Notes: a model not told the origin generated them from the letters alone. A DNA stretch of 64,000 nucleotides from Isochrysis galbana (GCA_018136815.1 CM030931.1:2273398-2337397); one strand, 5' to 3'. Counted from the first letter of the stretch, positions 51,170-61,906 are shown. A program made the numbers and translations.

Positions 51170-52420
51170 ATGGCGAGGTCGCACCGCAAGGCGCTCGAGG
51201 ACCTGATCGCCAAGCACGCCGACGCGAGCAACCAGGTCCTCCTCCAGAATTCAGCTGCACGACGCCTGCAGGCAGTCGAGCGCGGTCGCGCCCTCCGCGC
51301 CATGCTCCCGCCTCCAAAGGCGAAGTCTGCACCTGAACCATCTGCCACAGCTCCGTCTTCTGGATCACTCCAGGCGCAGATGGACCAGATCCTGGCGAAT
51401 ACCAACGTCGGCGCCTCGTCTGGTACCGCGCTTCCTCGTCGCCGCTCGAGAACCCTCCTGCGGGTCGAGTTCGAAGACGCGGTCGATGAGGAGAAGATAG
51501 CGACGGAAGCCCGCCCCAAGTTGGCTGCAAAGGACCAGCTTGAGGTTGAGATGAAAAAAATTCTAGCCCAGACACACGATGTGACCTCGAAGCGTGGGGC
51601 CTCTAGGGTGCGCCGCTCGTCACGCAACCTGGCGGAGGCCGATTGTGTTCCAGCCAGAGCTGAGGCAATGGCTGCACTTGCAGCCCATACAGCTGCTCCT
51701 TCTGGATCGCTTGATGCGCAAATGGATGTCATCCTGACACAAGCGCATAGCAGCGCATTACTACGGGGTGGATCACGTGCCCGAAGGAGGTCAAGAAACC
51801 TCTCAGCTACTGATTTTGCTGAGGCACGTGCAGAGGAGGCGCAAAAGGCTCATGCATTTTCAGCTCCAGCTTCTGAGCCGAAATTGGCCATGGATGGTGC
51901 AGAGCTTGAAGTGGAGGTGGATCCCCCTTTGTTGGCGCCCAAAGAGGCTTCCGGGATCGGCAAAGGTGGACGGGCCCGCTTCATGGACTTGCTTTCACGA
52001 CCGGACCTGAACGGTATGGAGGGTGTGGTGCTGCAATGGAATACAAAGACTGAGCTCTGGGCTGTCCAATGCGATGCCTCGAGAGAGATCGTGCAAGTGA
52101 AGGAAGAGAATTTGGTTGCGTTGACGCCTCCGATGGGCGCAGTCACAGTCCTGACTAAGTCGCCGGCAGATGTGGAGGAAGTAGAGGAGGAGGAGGATTC
52201 GGGAGTGTGGGTAAATGCACGACTTGGCGACAAGGTCGTGCACATTGATCCGGCCGAGCTCAAACGTCAGTTTCAAGAAATCGTGGAAAAGCACGGCTTT
52301 AACCGCGGGAACAAGGCAGACGCTGTGGCGGACATGCTCACCAACGGCGAGGCGAGCACGGTGCGGCCGCAGTCCCCTCGTGAGCTTGATTACGTAATGG
52401 AATCTTCCCAACTTGCCTAG
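51170..52420 (+). CDS. Repeat-containing protein with IQ-like motif, unknown function
   Basis: 416 aa, single exon. An IQ-like helix (AARRLQAVERGRALRAML) near residues 28-45 could bind calmodulin-type proteins. Three internal repeats of ~70 residues follow, each with a short amphipathic (S/D)LxAQMDxIL or LEVEMKKIL segment and a basic RRRSR-L / RRSSRNL signature. Residues ~285-330 (FMDLLSRPDLNGMEGVVLQW, then VQCDASREIVQVKEENLVAL) form an SH3-like DLNG-x2-G-x5-W...V-x-x-NL module that is frequent in large protist proteins. The C-terminus is an acidic stretch and a short helical domain. No name can be given; single copy and well-formed, so likely a real gene. Confidence 0.65.
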   Translation: MARSHRKALEDLIAKHADASNQVLLQNSAARRLQAVERGRALRAMLPPPKAKSAPEPSATAPSSGSLQAQMDQILANTNVGASSGTALPRRRSRTLLRVEFEDAVDEEKIATEARPKLAAKDQLEVEMKKILAQTHDVTSKRGASRVRRSSRNLAEADCVPARAEAMAALAAHTAAPSGSLDAQMDVILTQAHSSALLRGGSRARRRSRNLSATDFAEARAEEAQKAHAFSAPASEPKLAMDGAELEVEVDPPLLAPKEASGIGKGGRARFMDLLSRPDLNGMEGVVLQWNTKTELWAVQCDASREIVQVKEENLVALTPPMGAVTVLTKSPADVEEVEEEEDSGVWVNARLGDKVVHIDPAELKRQFQEIVEKHGFNRGNKADAVADMLTNGEASTVRPQSPRELDYVMESSQLA

Positions 52421-52471
52421 CCAGCTACAATTGGTTGGGAGGGATTATTTTGCTAGGCGTTCCTGTGGAAG

Positions 52472-52777
52472 ATGTGGAATGACACACGGCATGGTCCTTA
52501 TTCCGCAGGGCAGCCCATTCGCCGCTGCCCTCGAGGTTACCGTCGTGCTCCACGTGATTTGCGCATCCCATGCTCACCCCACTTGTTTGGCGAGCAGGTC
52601 AGCGCCGCAGAATTCGCTGCGCGATTCAGCGTGTCAGAGGACGAGGCTTCCATTTTCCTGGCATGGATCAATGTTGGCGTCGCATTTAAGGAACAATACA
52701 TGACCGACGCTTCTACAGCATCACGCAAGACGAAGAAGAAGGCAAAGGCACTCGCAAGGCGCGCGGGAATTCTCTAA
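52472..52777 (+). CDS. Small basic ORF or downstream exon
   Basis: 101 aa starting 51 bp after the previous stop. FGEQVSAAEFAARFSVSEDE and ASIFLAWINVGVAFKEQYM read like a compact helical domain, and the C-terminus is Lys/Arg/Ala-rich (RKTKKKAKALARRAGIL). It could be a separate gene or the last exon of the preceding gene. No family recognised. Confidence 0.4.
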   Translation: MWNDTRHGPYSAGQPIRRCPRGYRRAPRDLRIPCSPHLFGEQVSAAEFAARFSVSEDEASIFLAWINVGVAFKEQYMTDASTASRKTKKKAKALARRAGIL

Positions 52778-52865
52778 AGGTAGGTTGATGCCCCTGAGGG
52801 ATAGCTGTGGATAGCTGGTGGCAATCCGATGAGGAGGGTATCATGTGGAGAGCTGTTCTCAAATG

Positions 52866-52920
52866 CCTTTTTTCGCGCCATGGTTGGCTTGTTCTTTTTT
52901 CGCGCCATGGTTGGCTTATT
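52866..52920. repeat. 27-bp tandem duplication
   Basis: TTTTTCGCGCCATGGTTGGC occurs twice, 27 bp apart. Confidence 0.95.
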
Positions 52921-53062
52921 GCGTACAATGGATAGTGCATCGACTCTGCAGACGCTCCTACACTTGCCCCCGTGCACCCGGCAGCCTGTGCAATGGCTTC
53001 TTACGGACGACCCCCAAAATGAGGTCGCTGTGTGTTCTAGACTTAAGCCTTGTCTTGCTGCT

Positions 53063-53125
53063 TTTGTAGGGCGGTCAAACAGGGCTTTTAAAGTACTAAT
53101 ATGGGGGGGGGGTCAACATTTTTGA
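53063..53125 (-). repeat. TTTGACCGCCCTA-type repeat end, copy 2
   Basis: GTAGGGCGGTCAAACAGGGC, TTTTAAAGTACTAATATGGG and a G run, reverse complement of the 60700-60757 sequence. Confidence 0.75.
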
Positions 53126-54365
53126 CCGTGTGAGAAAAGCCCCGGCGAAAGCGGGTCGAAGGGTCTCCCGGCCTTTTCAGAATCCTCGTCCGAAAACACG
53201 GTACGAAGTCCACCGTCTGAACCCCCCCCCCCCAGCACAGCCGCTCTGGCGGCTCACACGAGCCGAACTGGACGTCGCTCCCACTGAGAGATGTGTTTCT
53301 TTTTCTTTCACTTAAAAGGTGCCTAGACATATATTAAATTAGGGGTCCGACGCCCCATATTGCCTATAAAGCAAATTTCAAACCCTGGTGCCCCAGCGAT
53401 GACGTCCGCGCATGCGCACATGCGCACCACACACAGACACAGCGCTCGCACACGGCCGATTCGGCCCTAGGTGTAGGCCATAATATGTACATATCGTACT
53501 ACATATTAGGGTACGATTCTGGCAAACTGATATGTCGACATATTTACTACATATTTGGGTGGCACGGGCCCGGGCGCCGGTACATATTTGGGCGGGAGCC
53601 AGCGGGATAAAGGGGGGGGGCGCGGGGGGGCGCGGGGCGCGGGGGGGGGGGGGGGGAGGAGCGAGCGAGAGAGCTCAGAGAGAGAGCATGCCAGGCGAGG
53701 CTCTCCCCCGGCTTGCCGGCTTGCGCTGCCACGCCGGCCCGCGCGTCACGAATGCATTCGTGACATGCCACTCCGCCCCACCCTCGCCTTCAGGTGCTAG
53801 CAAGCATCGTCGCTCGGGCCGCGCCACGTCGTCTAGGAACAGCGCAAGCAGTTCCCCGGCGCGCGCGCCTGAGGGCGATCGCGATCGCATCTCCGATATG
53901 ACCAACGACCAACAATAACGAGGCCCGCGAGGAAAACGAGAACGAGGACGAGGAAGGTGAAGGCATCGACCTCACCGCCCCAGGACTTGTTTAGGTCGTT
54001 TGCCTTCATTTGGTACCCCTCGTTTCCAAATACGCGATGCGCCGGCACAAAAAAAATATTCTAGTATTTGAGCAAAGGCACCCACCTCACAGTGCTCAAC
54101 CATGTCTATAAATGGAATGTCGCCTGATGATGTAGTAGTACTCAATCGATTGCAATGGATCATAAAAAAGATGGACAAGGACTTTAAAAAATTCATCACA
54201 CCTCTCTTTCGGCCATATGCCAATTCTAAATCTGCCATGCAGGTTATGGCGGAAGCATTGGACAACATTAGTCCGCCGCCGCCGGCTGGGGTCAACCCGG
54301 GGGGGCGGGGGGGATCAACAACTCCCTGGGGAGGCTGCTTGAGTCGAACCCAAATTTGTCGACGT
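53126..54365. other. Intergenic; no gene recognised
   Basis: ORFs here overlap G homopolymers (53613-53655). ORF 54102-54443 begins with a plausible 60-residue stretch (MSINGMSPDDVVVLNRLQWI...) but then runs into the foldback element. It could be a truncated small gene; confidence is low. Confidence 0.4.
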
Positions 54366-55182
54366 AGGTGTCGTTCCGTCAATTGTGGGGCATCAGTCGA
54401 ATTGAGCGATCAAATGTCCACAGTTATGTATATAGTATTTTAAAATTAAATAAGGGCTAGCCGTGCGTGGGGATAACAACTTTTTTCTCTGCTTTTTCTC
54501 CCCCGCGGGGACGCCGTGCGTGCGCATGCAAACGCTTTTCCTCTAAGGCCGATAACTACATAAACATGCAGTTTAATGAATAGTATCCACTGAGCACCAA
54601 TCACATTGTGCACGCCGTGCATTGGGCACGGCGCGGTGTGCATCGGTCCCCCCGCGGAGACGCCGTGCGTGCGCATGCCGACTTTTTCCCTCTGCGTGCC
54701 GCCTAAGGCGCACAATTACGTAAACGTGCAATATAAAAGATGTTTCGTTACGCAGCACGTGTGATGACTTGCAATCACAATGTGCACGCCGTGCATGGGC
54801 ACGGCGCGATGTGCATCGGTCCCCCCGCGGAGACGCCGTGCGTGCGCATGCCGACTTTTTCCCTCTGCGTGCCGCCTAAGGCGCACAATTACGCGGTGCA
54901 CCTCCTCCCAGAAGAGGTCGCCGTTGCTGCCGTGGTGGACCATGCGCACGCGCATCGGCCCCGCGCGGCGGCCGGGCGGCGCGGAGGGCGACGGCACCAG
55001 CCGTCGGCCTTAGTTAGAGGAAACGCAGAGGAAAAGCGCTGACACGGCGTCCCCCTCGGGGGAAAGCAGAGAAAAAAGTTGTTAGGCTAGTCTTCATTTA
55101 ATTTTAAATACTGCTCTATATACAACTGTGGACATTTGATCGCTCAATTCGACTGATGTTCCACAATTGACGGAACGACACC
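54366..55182. mobile_element. ~817-bp foldback element with ~150-bp terminal inverted repeats
   Basis: The left arm begins AGGTGTCGTTCCGTCAATTG and the right arm ends CAATTGACGGAACGACACCT; the arms (54366-54515 and 55044-55182) are inverted copies with small differences. The interior holds three direct copies of CCGCGG(A/G)GACGCCGTGCG at 54503, 54652 and 54825 with ~150-173-bp spacing. No transposase ORF, so non-autonomous. No target duplication was identified. A solo arm is at 12041-12185. Confidence 0.85.
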
Positions 55183-55492
55183 TTTGTGGAACGTGCAACG
55201 TGCATGCAACGTGCACCTTGGACAGCAGTATTGCTGCGGAGGATAACGCTCGCACCTCGCACCGGCGTCGATGGCTTAGAAGCCACCTGGGAACCCCTTT
55301 TGGAAAATTTTTGTTGGCAAACAGCCCCAACTCGGCCCCGCCATTGATGGCTCACGTCCTAAAAATCCAAAATAAAAAAGAAGGATAGCTAGACTGCGCG
55401 CGATTCGCGATTCTTCGTCTTGATATCACTTTCCACTTTCGAAAATTCATGATAATTGAGGGGCACTGCCGAGACTCAACCACCCAAATTTT
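55183..55492. other. Intergenic, nothing recognised
   Basis: Contains a tandem AACGTGCA motif (55189-55212). No ORF of interest. Confidence 0.5.
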
Positions 55493-55507
55493 CCTCGACG
55501 GCGGTTC

Positions 55508-56265
55508 TTTTAAACCTTTTAATAGTCTCACCGCGCACGCAGCCGTGGACCCTCTACTTTCTACTCACGTAGGAAAACTTTCTACACCCCCACCCACGCT
55601 CCCAGCCCTTCTCCCCCCCGCCATCAGGCGGCTCCCCCCGTGCACTACTAGGGGGATTGGGGTGAAGGGCTTAGATATGGTCCGGTGGCCCGCGCCTCCC
55701 CCGGGTGATCTGTTCCCTCTCTTCCTCCTGTGTCTCCGAGTGGGCGGCGACCTCAGTCCCGACTTATCCTGTAAACAGGAGCGGGACTTACCTATTTTTC
55801 GGTGGGCGGAGCTCCGCTCCGCCCACCCCCTTCTCCGCGCTCTCTCTCCCCTCTCCTGCGGCACGCGCGATGGCGCGCCTGCGGCAGGCCTGCAGCTGCC
55901 CATTGGCGACCCTGGAGGCTCATGGAGGCCAGCTCAGGGGGCAGAGGAGGCTGGGGCTGGGCCCTGGCCCCCCCCTGCCTCTCCCTCGCTGGCGCTCCTG
56001 AGCCTCAGGGGCCCCCACGCTGCACCTGTCTGCCTGTCGAACAGGGGGGGAGGAGGGGTTGGAGCAATGGGCTGGCCACGCCGGGCCAGGATGGGCGAAT
56101 CAGGCGAGCCTGTCAGTGGGAGAGAGGGTCAGCAGGGCAGTGGCCTCCTGGCAAGCCATCAGGCGTGCCAGGAGGATGGGTGGTTCCTCTCCCATGGCAG
56201 GGGAGGAGTGGAGAGAGGGGGGAGCTCGTGCCCCCCCATGGGCGAGCTAAGTATAAACTTAGTTG
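55508..56265 (+). mobile_element. Complete 758-bp short retroposon with 15-bp target-site duplication
   Basis: Flanked by the perfect duplication CCTCGACGGCGGTTC at 55493-55507 and 56266-56280. Begins TTTTAAACCTTTTAATAG and ends AGCTAAGTATAAACTTAGTTG (palindrome AACTAAGTTTATACTTAGTT in reverse). It has the same length and internal order as the copy at 12645-13403 but the opposite orientation. The long open frame across it is GC-driven and not conserved between copies. Confidence 0.93.
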
Positions 56266-56424
56266 CCTCGACGGCGGTTCGCCCCCGTGTACCCGCTTTG
56301 CTATATATCGAGAATTTTTATACGCAAGGTCTGGACGAGGAGAAACCAAGACCTTTGAGTTTTGAAACAGAGGTAGTAAAAGTTTAGCCATTTGCGGTTG
56401 CTCTATACTATGCTCACCGATTGT

Positions 56425-56919
56425 TCACATACATTTCAAGCGGAACACATTTCTCGTCGGCGTCAAATGTGGTGGGTACTTTTGCCTCTGTTGCAAGTTT
56501 CGGACACGCTTGAGCTGCTCGGCCAGCGGAGGTCCATCTTGAAGGCTCGGCCAACGTGCAGAGAGGGGCGTCACGGCCCACACCTTGTACATTGTCCCAT
56601 CCTGGTATTGCACCTGAACTCCACCTGACAGATCACCATTGCATCCCAAATTCTCTGCCCGGATAGTCACCGCTGGGGCATGACGCAACGATGCAGTGGA
56701 TAACGATCCCAGTTGCATTGTGCCAGGCCAAGTAAGCAACGCGGCGGTTGACAAGAGCAGCACCAGCCGCGCCGTGGCCAGCACCAGAGTGTGCAGCACA
56801 TTTCGTCCTATATGGGCCAGATAGCTGCTATTGAGACCAGTCAGCACGCGACGTGGGCATTCCCTTGCCCTGCTGGCCCAACTCTCCTGTCTTGACATCA
56901 AGTCGCTGAGTGAAACCAT
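56425..56919 (-). CDS. Hypothetical single-pass membrane protein
   Basis: 164 aa from ATG 56919 with an in-frame TGA just upstream, so the start is well set if intronless. A cytosolic N-terminus of ~40 residues, then VLHTLVLATARLVLLLSTAA as one transmembrane helix, then a globular part with APAVTIRAENLGCNGDLSGG and VQVQYQDGTMYKVWAV, and a basic C-terminus. No signal peptidase pattern. Two Cys are present outside the membrane segment. I do not recognise a family. Confidence 0.45.
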   Translation of the reverse strand: MVSLSDLMSRQESWASRARECPRRVLTGLNSSYLAHIGRNVLHTLVLATARLVLLLSTAALLTWPGTMQLGSLSTASLRHAPAVTIRAENLGCNGDLSGGVQVQYQDGTMYKVWAVTPLSARWPSLQDGPPLAEQLKRVRNLQQRQKYPPHLTPTRNVFRLKCM

Positions 56920-57323
56920 ACTTCACAGTGGCAGTAACAGCTTCCAACGCCCAGGGCGTTTGCCAGCACCTCAGATGCCCGAGGGATACCCGCCAAGGAC
57001 GCTGCTGATATGCGACGGCGCCGTGAGAAGGCGCGAAGACCGATGGCACCGGTCGGTGGGTCGGGCTGGTTGGGTTGGTGGGAGAGAGGACGGAAGAGGT
57101 GGCCCCGCGCCGCCGCCGATGAGCGAGCAGGCGGCGGCGGCGAAAGTTTAACGCTAGTGACTAGTGAGACGAGACATTTATATTTGTGAATGTATTTATG
57201 GGGAAAGGGCGGTACGAGTACTCCGTACTCCGTACTCCGGAGCAGCCCCCCTCCCCAGCTCCGGAGGAGAGGGGGAGAGGAGGGGGGGAGGGGCAATATT
57301 AGTTCTGCCCCCGGTGGCATGGC

Positions 57324-57362
57324 CTCGCCAGAAGCGCTCTCGTGCGCTCTGGCGAGTTTTTT
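57324..57362 (+). terminator. GC-rich hairpin followed by six T
   Basis: CTCGCCAGAAGCG ... CGCTCTGGCGAG forms a 12-bp stem with one bulge, and the right arm is followed directly by TTTTTT. It looks like a bacterial intrinsic terminator, or a Pol III-type stop, in a eukaryotic intergenic region. Function unproven. Confidence 0.4.
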
Positions 57363-57436
57363 CAGCCTTTTTTAGCTTTTCGAGCGCAGCGGCAGCGGCG
57401 TGGAGCGCCGCGGCGTGTCCCGTGCCCGTCCTCGGC

Positions 57437-57519
57437 ATCAGCACGCGTCAAGGTGTACGGGCAAGTGCGCTGAGGGGTGTCGCGATAGTACCGGGCTCGT
57501 GGAAGTAGTGGTTCTAACG
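57437..57519 (-). repeat. Retroelement end repeat, copy 3 (inverted)
   Basis: Reverse complement of 3917-4010, including CAAGGTGTACGGGCAAGTGC and AGTACCGGGCTCGTG. Its outer end abuts the retroposon copy that starts at 57522. Confidence 0.85.
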
Positions 57520-57521
57520 CT

Positions 57522-58085
57522 CAACTAAGTTTATACTTGGTTGACCCATGGGGGGGCACGAGCCCCCCCCCCCTCTCCACTCCTCCCCTGCCATGGGGGA
57601 GGAACCACCCATCCTCCTGGCATGCCTGATGCCTGATGGCTTGCCAGGAGGAGACTGCCCTACTGACCCACTCCCTTCCCCATAGGCTCGCCACATTCGC
57701 CCATCCTGGCCAGTCTTGGCCAGCCCATTGCTCCAACCCCCCTCCCCCCCTGGTCGACAGGGAGACAGGTGCAGACGTGCAGACTGGGGGCCCCAGAGGC
57801 TCAGGAGCGCCAGCGAGGGAGAGGCAGGGGAGGCCAGGGCCCAGCCCCAGCCTCCTCTGCCCCTTGAGCTGGCCTCGAGGAGCCTCCATGGGCCGCCAGA
57901 GGGCAGCTGGAGGCCTGCCGAAGCGCGCCATCGCGCGTGCCGCAGGAGAGAGGCGCGGAGAAGGGGGTGGGCGGAGCGAGACCTCCGCCCACCGAAAAAT
58001 CGATACGTCCCGCTCCTGTTTACATGGTAAGTCGGGACAGAGTCGGCCGCCCCACTCGGAGACGCAGGAGGAAGGGGGGGGGGGG
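57522..58085 (-). mobile_element. 759-bp retroposon copy, truncated at the presumed 5' end
   Basis: Starts with CAACTAAGTTTATACTTGG and is highly similar to 12645-13200, including GGAGGCCTGCCG and GTCGGGACAGAGT, then breaks off in a G run near 58085. Confidence 0.88.
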
Positions 58086-58365
58086 TGGCAGGGACGCGCC
58101 TCGAGCCGCTGGCGTGCGGCTCACCGACAAGAGGCTCCGGGGTCGTGTTCCCCTCCCTCTCCAGAGTCGCCATTGCTCAGCGCGCTGAGGGGGCCACAGC
58201 GCGTTCTCACGCTCCCACCAAGTGACCGCGCCCCCCTCCCCCCCCCGTCCCCCAGTGACCCCCCCCCCCCCTTCCGTGCGCCCGCCACCTTAACAGTAAA
58301 CAAGGAGGGTCAAACGTGGAACAAGGGCGACGAGAAGCAGAGGAATCCGCTCACGAGGGAGAGGA

Positions 58366-58506
58366 GACCAGAGAGAGAGAGAGAGAGGAGGGAAGGAGAG
58401 GGAGAGGGAGAGGGAGAGGGAGAGGGAGAGGGAGAGGGAGAGGGAGAGGGAGAGGGAGAGGGAGAGGGAGAGGGAGCGAGCGAGCGAGCGAGCGAGCGAG
58501 CGAGCG

Positions 58507-58589
<83 letters not shown>

Positions 58590-58590
58590 A
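58366..58590 (+). repeat. GA microsatellite before the sulfotransferase gene
   Basis: (GGGAGA)n, then (GCGA)n, then (GA)n on the coding strand, ending ~60 bp before the start codon. The frame stays open through it, which fuses it artificially to the gene. Confidence 0.97.
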
Positions 58591-58646
58591 GAGCATCGGT
58601 AGCCCCCTCGCCAGGTTGCCCAGGGCGTATCGGCGGGCGCCGAGGG

Positions 58647-59648
58647 ATGCAAGCGCTCGCGCCAACCTGCGCACCTGTCCTCCTCCGCTCGCCGTCGAGC
58701 TCAGAGCCATACCAGCCGCCGCGCCGGATCGATCCTCATGCGCCCACCCCATTTCTCGTTCTTACGCGCGCACGCTCCGGCTCCAACTTCCTCGTCTCGC
58801 TGCTAGAGGCACACGGCCGCATCCGGTGTGACGGGGAGGCCTTCAATCATCAGGTCTGCTCGGCGCACCCGCCGCGCAACTGGACGGTCGCACAGCGCGA
58901 TATGAATAGATCTCGCTATTTGGACGTGCTCTTAACCGATGCATACGGAGCTTGGACACCGGCTCTGCCCACTACCCAACAACCGCCGTTGCTGTTCTCA
59001 CTCCCAGGCGATCAGCAACCTGGCAAGTCATCTGGCCAGGAGAGGACGCGCGCCGTCGGCTTCAAGGCCTTTCCGCGGCATTTCAGACTCTCTGAATTCA
59101 CAGGACTGGTCTTGAGGCACGACGTTCGAAAAATTGTCCTCCGCCGACGTAATTTCATTGACATGTACCTGTCTTTACTAACAGCAAATCTGTCGGGCAA
59201 GTGGATGTATGCCGACACGAGCAACGTAAGGCACACGGTCGACCCATTGGATCTGCTCTCGTACCTGAGCCAGTCGGAGATGGAGAATGCATGCTATGAT
59301 GAGGCGAGGCGGTTGGCCCGGGAGAATGGCGGAGAGGCATCGTGGCTACATGTCGATTACGATGAGCTCACAGGTGCAAGTGAAGAACAACATCAGACGC
59401 TGGAGAGGATATGGAGCCATCTGGGGGTTGGTCCTCCGAAGTTTCCGGGGCTGATCAATGAGCTGCTTCGGATAAGCCCAAATGCAAAAAAGGTCGTCGT
59501 GCCCGAAGCCACCGAGTTCATTACAGCTCCAACAGGACCGCTTTCGAAGCAGAATCGTGCGCCGCGTAACTACACAATCCGCAACTTCGAGGAAATTTGG
59601 GCGTCCCTTGCTTCCAAACCTCAATACCAAGCCATGCTGACGTCGTAG
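58647..59648 (+). CDS. PAPS-dependent sulfotransferase-like protein
   Basis: 333 aa from ATG 58647, chosen because upstream in-frame codons are microsatellite. Residues ~36-50 (FLVLTRARSGSNFLV) form the 5'-phosphosulfate-binding loop, followed by LLEAHGRIRCDGEAFN, in the style of Stf0/NodH and related carbohydrate sulfotransferases. VLRRRNFIDMYLS in the middle fits the 3'-phosphate-binding segment (R...S). The acceptor is unknown. No clear signal anchor is seen, so either it is soluble or an N-terminal exon is missing. The C-terminal part contains HVDYDELTG and a PNAKKVVVPEA loop typical of the fold's end. The intronless structure fits a compact gene. Confidence 0.8.
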   Translation: MQALAPTCAPVLLRSPSSSEPYQPPRRIDPHAPTPFLVLTRARSGSNFLVSLLEAHGRIRCDGEAFNHQVCSAHPPRNWTVAQRDMNRSRYLDVLLTDAYGAWTPALPTTQQPPLLFSLPGDQQPGKSSGQERTRAVGFKAFPRHFRLSEFTGLVLRHDVRKIVLRRRNFIDMYLSLLTANLSGKWMYADTSNVRHTVDPLDLLSYLSQSEMENACYDEARRLARENGGEASWLHVDYDELTGASEEQHQTLERIWSHLGVGPPKFPGLINELLRISPNAKKVVVPEATEFITAPTGPLSKQNRAPRNYTIRNFEEIWASLASKPQYQAMLTS

Positions 59649-61906
59649 GAAAAGCGTCTTTCAATCGTCGCCCATGTCCGCCTCGCGCCGACTCTGCCGT
59701 CGCGTTTCTTGCGCACCTTTCATCCAAGTCGTGGCTCGTTACTCAATCTTGTCCTATACGGTAGCACATATGCATGCTTCGAAAGTGTTGTGGAGGGAGG
59801 ATGCTCTGTTATGTTAGCGGGGATGTAATGGAGAATATTCTCACAGATGGACGAAATACCGGAGGGAGGGAAGAGGGAGGGAAAATACGAAAATACCGGG
59901 GGGAAGAGGGGGAGGGAAAATACTGGAGGGAAGAGGGAGGGAAATGCGAAATGCCGGAGGGAGGAATGAGGCCGACTTCGCGTTTAACTGTCGGGCTCGT
60001 CGTCGCTGCAGACGAGGCCGTAACTGTGGCAGTCATGGTGGAATGATATGTAATTTGCGCAGGCAACCGCCAGGTAGCTTTGTCGACTTTGTACTTGTAC
60101 GTACGTACATTCCGGGTCGGGCCTCGTCAAATCGAACGATCTCGATCTCTCCCCACTTGGTGGCCGTAGCCAAAGGCGGAGACGATTTGAGTGTCACGCT
60201 TGCGCTTGGTTGGCGAGTGCCGGCGCGGCGAGAGCGGCCTGGACACTGGCGCTCGTGAGCCAGGTGTCGATGGCCCCAGCGTTGAGAAGCTGGAAGTCGG
60301 TGGCAAGGTCGGGCGAGGGGGAATCCTGCGAGGGGCGGGTCGGGATGGGGATGGTCAGGGCGGGTGCCCGTGTGGCCTAGGGGGCCATATGGCCGCTATG
60401 CGCGCACTACGAGGTGCGCAGAGGGCTGCGCCGATGACGTATTGCCTTCAGCAATTCAGCAGGCAGACGATCAATCTCGGGCGGCCGACAAGTGGGACGG
60501 ATCAATGAGGAGTCCGGTGTGACGAATACTCCGTCTCAAAATACTTCTATCACTCCCGCGGCGGGCGCCGGTAGAGCCCCAAAGCGTGTGCAAGGGAGGG
60601 GCGAGGGGGGAGGTGAATCGCACCATTGCTTTTGGCGAAGATTTTCGTGGCGGCAGGTGGGCCCCCTGGAAGATTTGTTGTGGGCTTTGGAGAATGGTCA
60701 AAAATGTCACCCCCCCCCCATATAAGTAGTTGAAAAGCCCTATTTGACCGCCCTAGGAGTGTCACTCCTCACGCGGAAATGTGTCAGATTTCGAATCGGG
60801 GGTCTCGCCTCGCCTCCCCTCCTTGCACCGTCGGGTGGTTCCTCGGTTGTCGGCTGAGGTCTCGTCGTCGCTGCCTCCCTCCCCGAAGATGGAGGCAAGG
60901 CCAGAAGGTGCAACTTGAGGCTGGAGGTTCCCCCCCCCCCTTTTTACACCTCCCCCCGACCCCCCGTGTGTCGAAGGGGTTGGGAGTTGGAGTGACCGCG
61001 CGAGGGTTGTGCTGCGCAAATCTTCTTCCTGCTCCTGCCGCTTACCCTCTTCCTGCCTCTTGGCGGATCCTGGTGGTCTGTGGCTCAGTGGTGGTGGGGG
61101 TGGGGGGGGGGGGGTCAGTACGATTGGGGGCCATTGCATGTGGCGCGCAGAGCGCGCCCACTGGAGGTCCGGACAGTTGTGTTGAGCGTTCAGCCCCTAC
61201 TTGCTACTAGAAGTTCTGGAACTTCAGTACCTACGTCACGAAATGCGACTTACAGTGCATATTTTCGACAAGAAACTCACATCACTGGGTATCGCGGTGT
61301 CGGCGCGCGATATAGTATGCACAGTATAGCTTCCTAGTATCTCCATGCAATCACATGTCCCCCCACTTAGCATTATTTAGCACAACTGAAATTTCACCAC
61401 GCAGTTGTGCATTGTGTTTGACCATAGTGTCGGAAGAAGAAGATCAGATGTGAGTCGCAACTGTCGTACTCGATCCTCTGCCCTACTCTTGTGTGATGGC
61501 GGCGCGAATCGGTGCGACTAAACGACCAGGACTGGACGAGCAATCCTCGGAGAAGGGGGAACTCCGAAGTCCCCTCAAATGGTTGCACCTCCATGGAAAG
61601 TGGGGGGAGGAGGCATCGGACGAATTTGAGTGGCAGCTATGAGTAGCGATGCATATTAAGTGAGGGGAAGGGGGAGGACAACCGCTAGGTTTGGAATGGA
61701 CCCGAAGTTACTTCCACCTCTTTGCCAATGTCGAATGGGCGCGTTGTGTAATCCTCTCCAGTAATCATCGAACCCTGGCCTCTCCACCGCTGCTCTCGTC
61801 GTCCGAGCAAGACACATCATCGGAACCCCTCATCATATACTGCGGCAGGCAAAGTCGTAAGCTAGATCGCCGCGACTGGCCACGATGGGCGAACCCATGT
61901 CGGGCA
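59649..61906. other. Intergenic, 2.2 kb without a supported gene
   Basis: GGAGGGAAGAGGGAGGGAAA-type tandem repeats at 59855-59965, a repeat end at 60700-60757, and AGAAGGTGCAACTTGAGG at about 60904, which also occurs at 33638. Remaining ORFs are unconvincing. Confidence 0.55.
60700..60757 (+). repeat. TTTGACCGCCCTA-type repeat end, copy 3
   Basis: C-run, CATATAAGTAGTTGAAAAGC and CCTATTTGACCGCCCTAGG; compare 53063-53125 (inverted) and 27165-27225. Confidence 0.75.

Noticed and set aside
58316-58646. N-terminal extension of the sulfotransferase frame through the GA repeat
   Set aside because: The extension is microsatellite and retroposon sequence; the ATG at 58647 is the first credible start.
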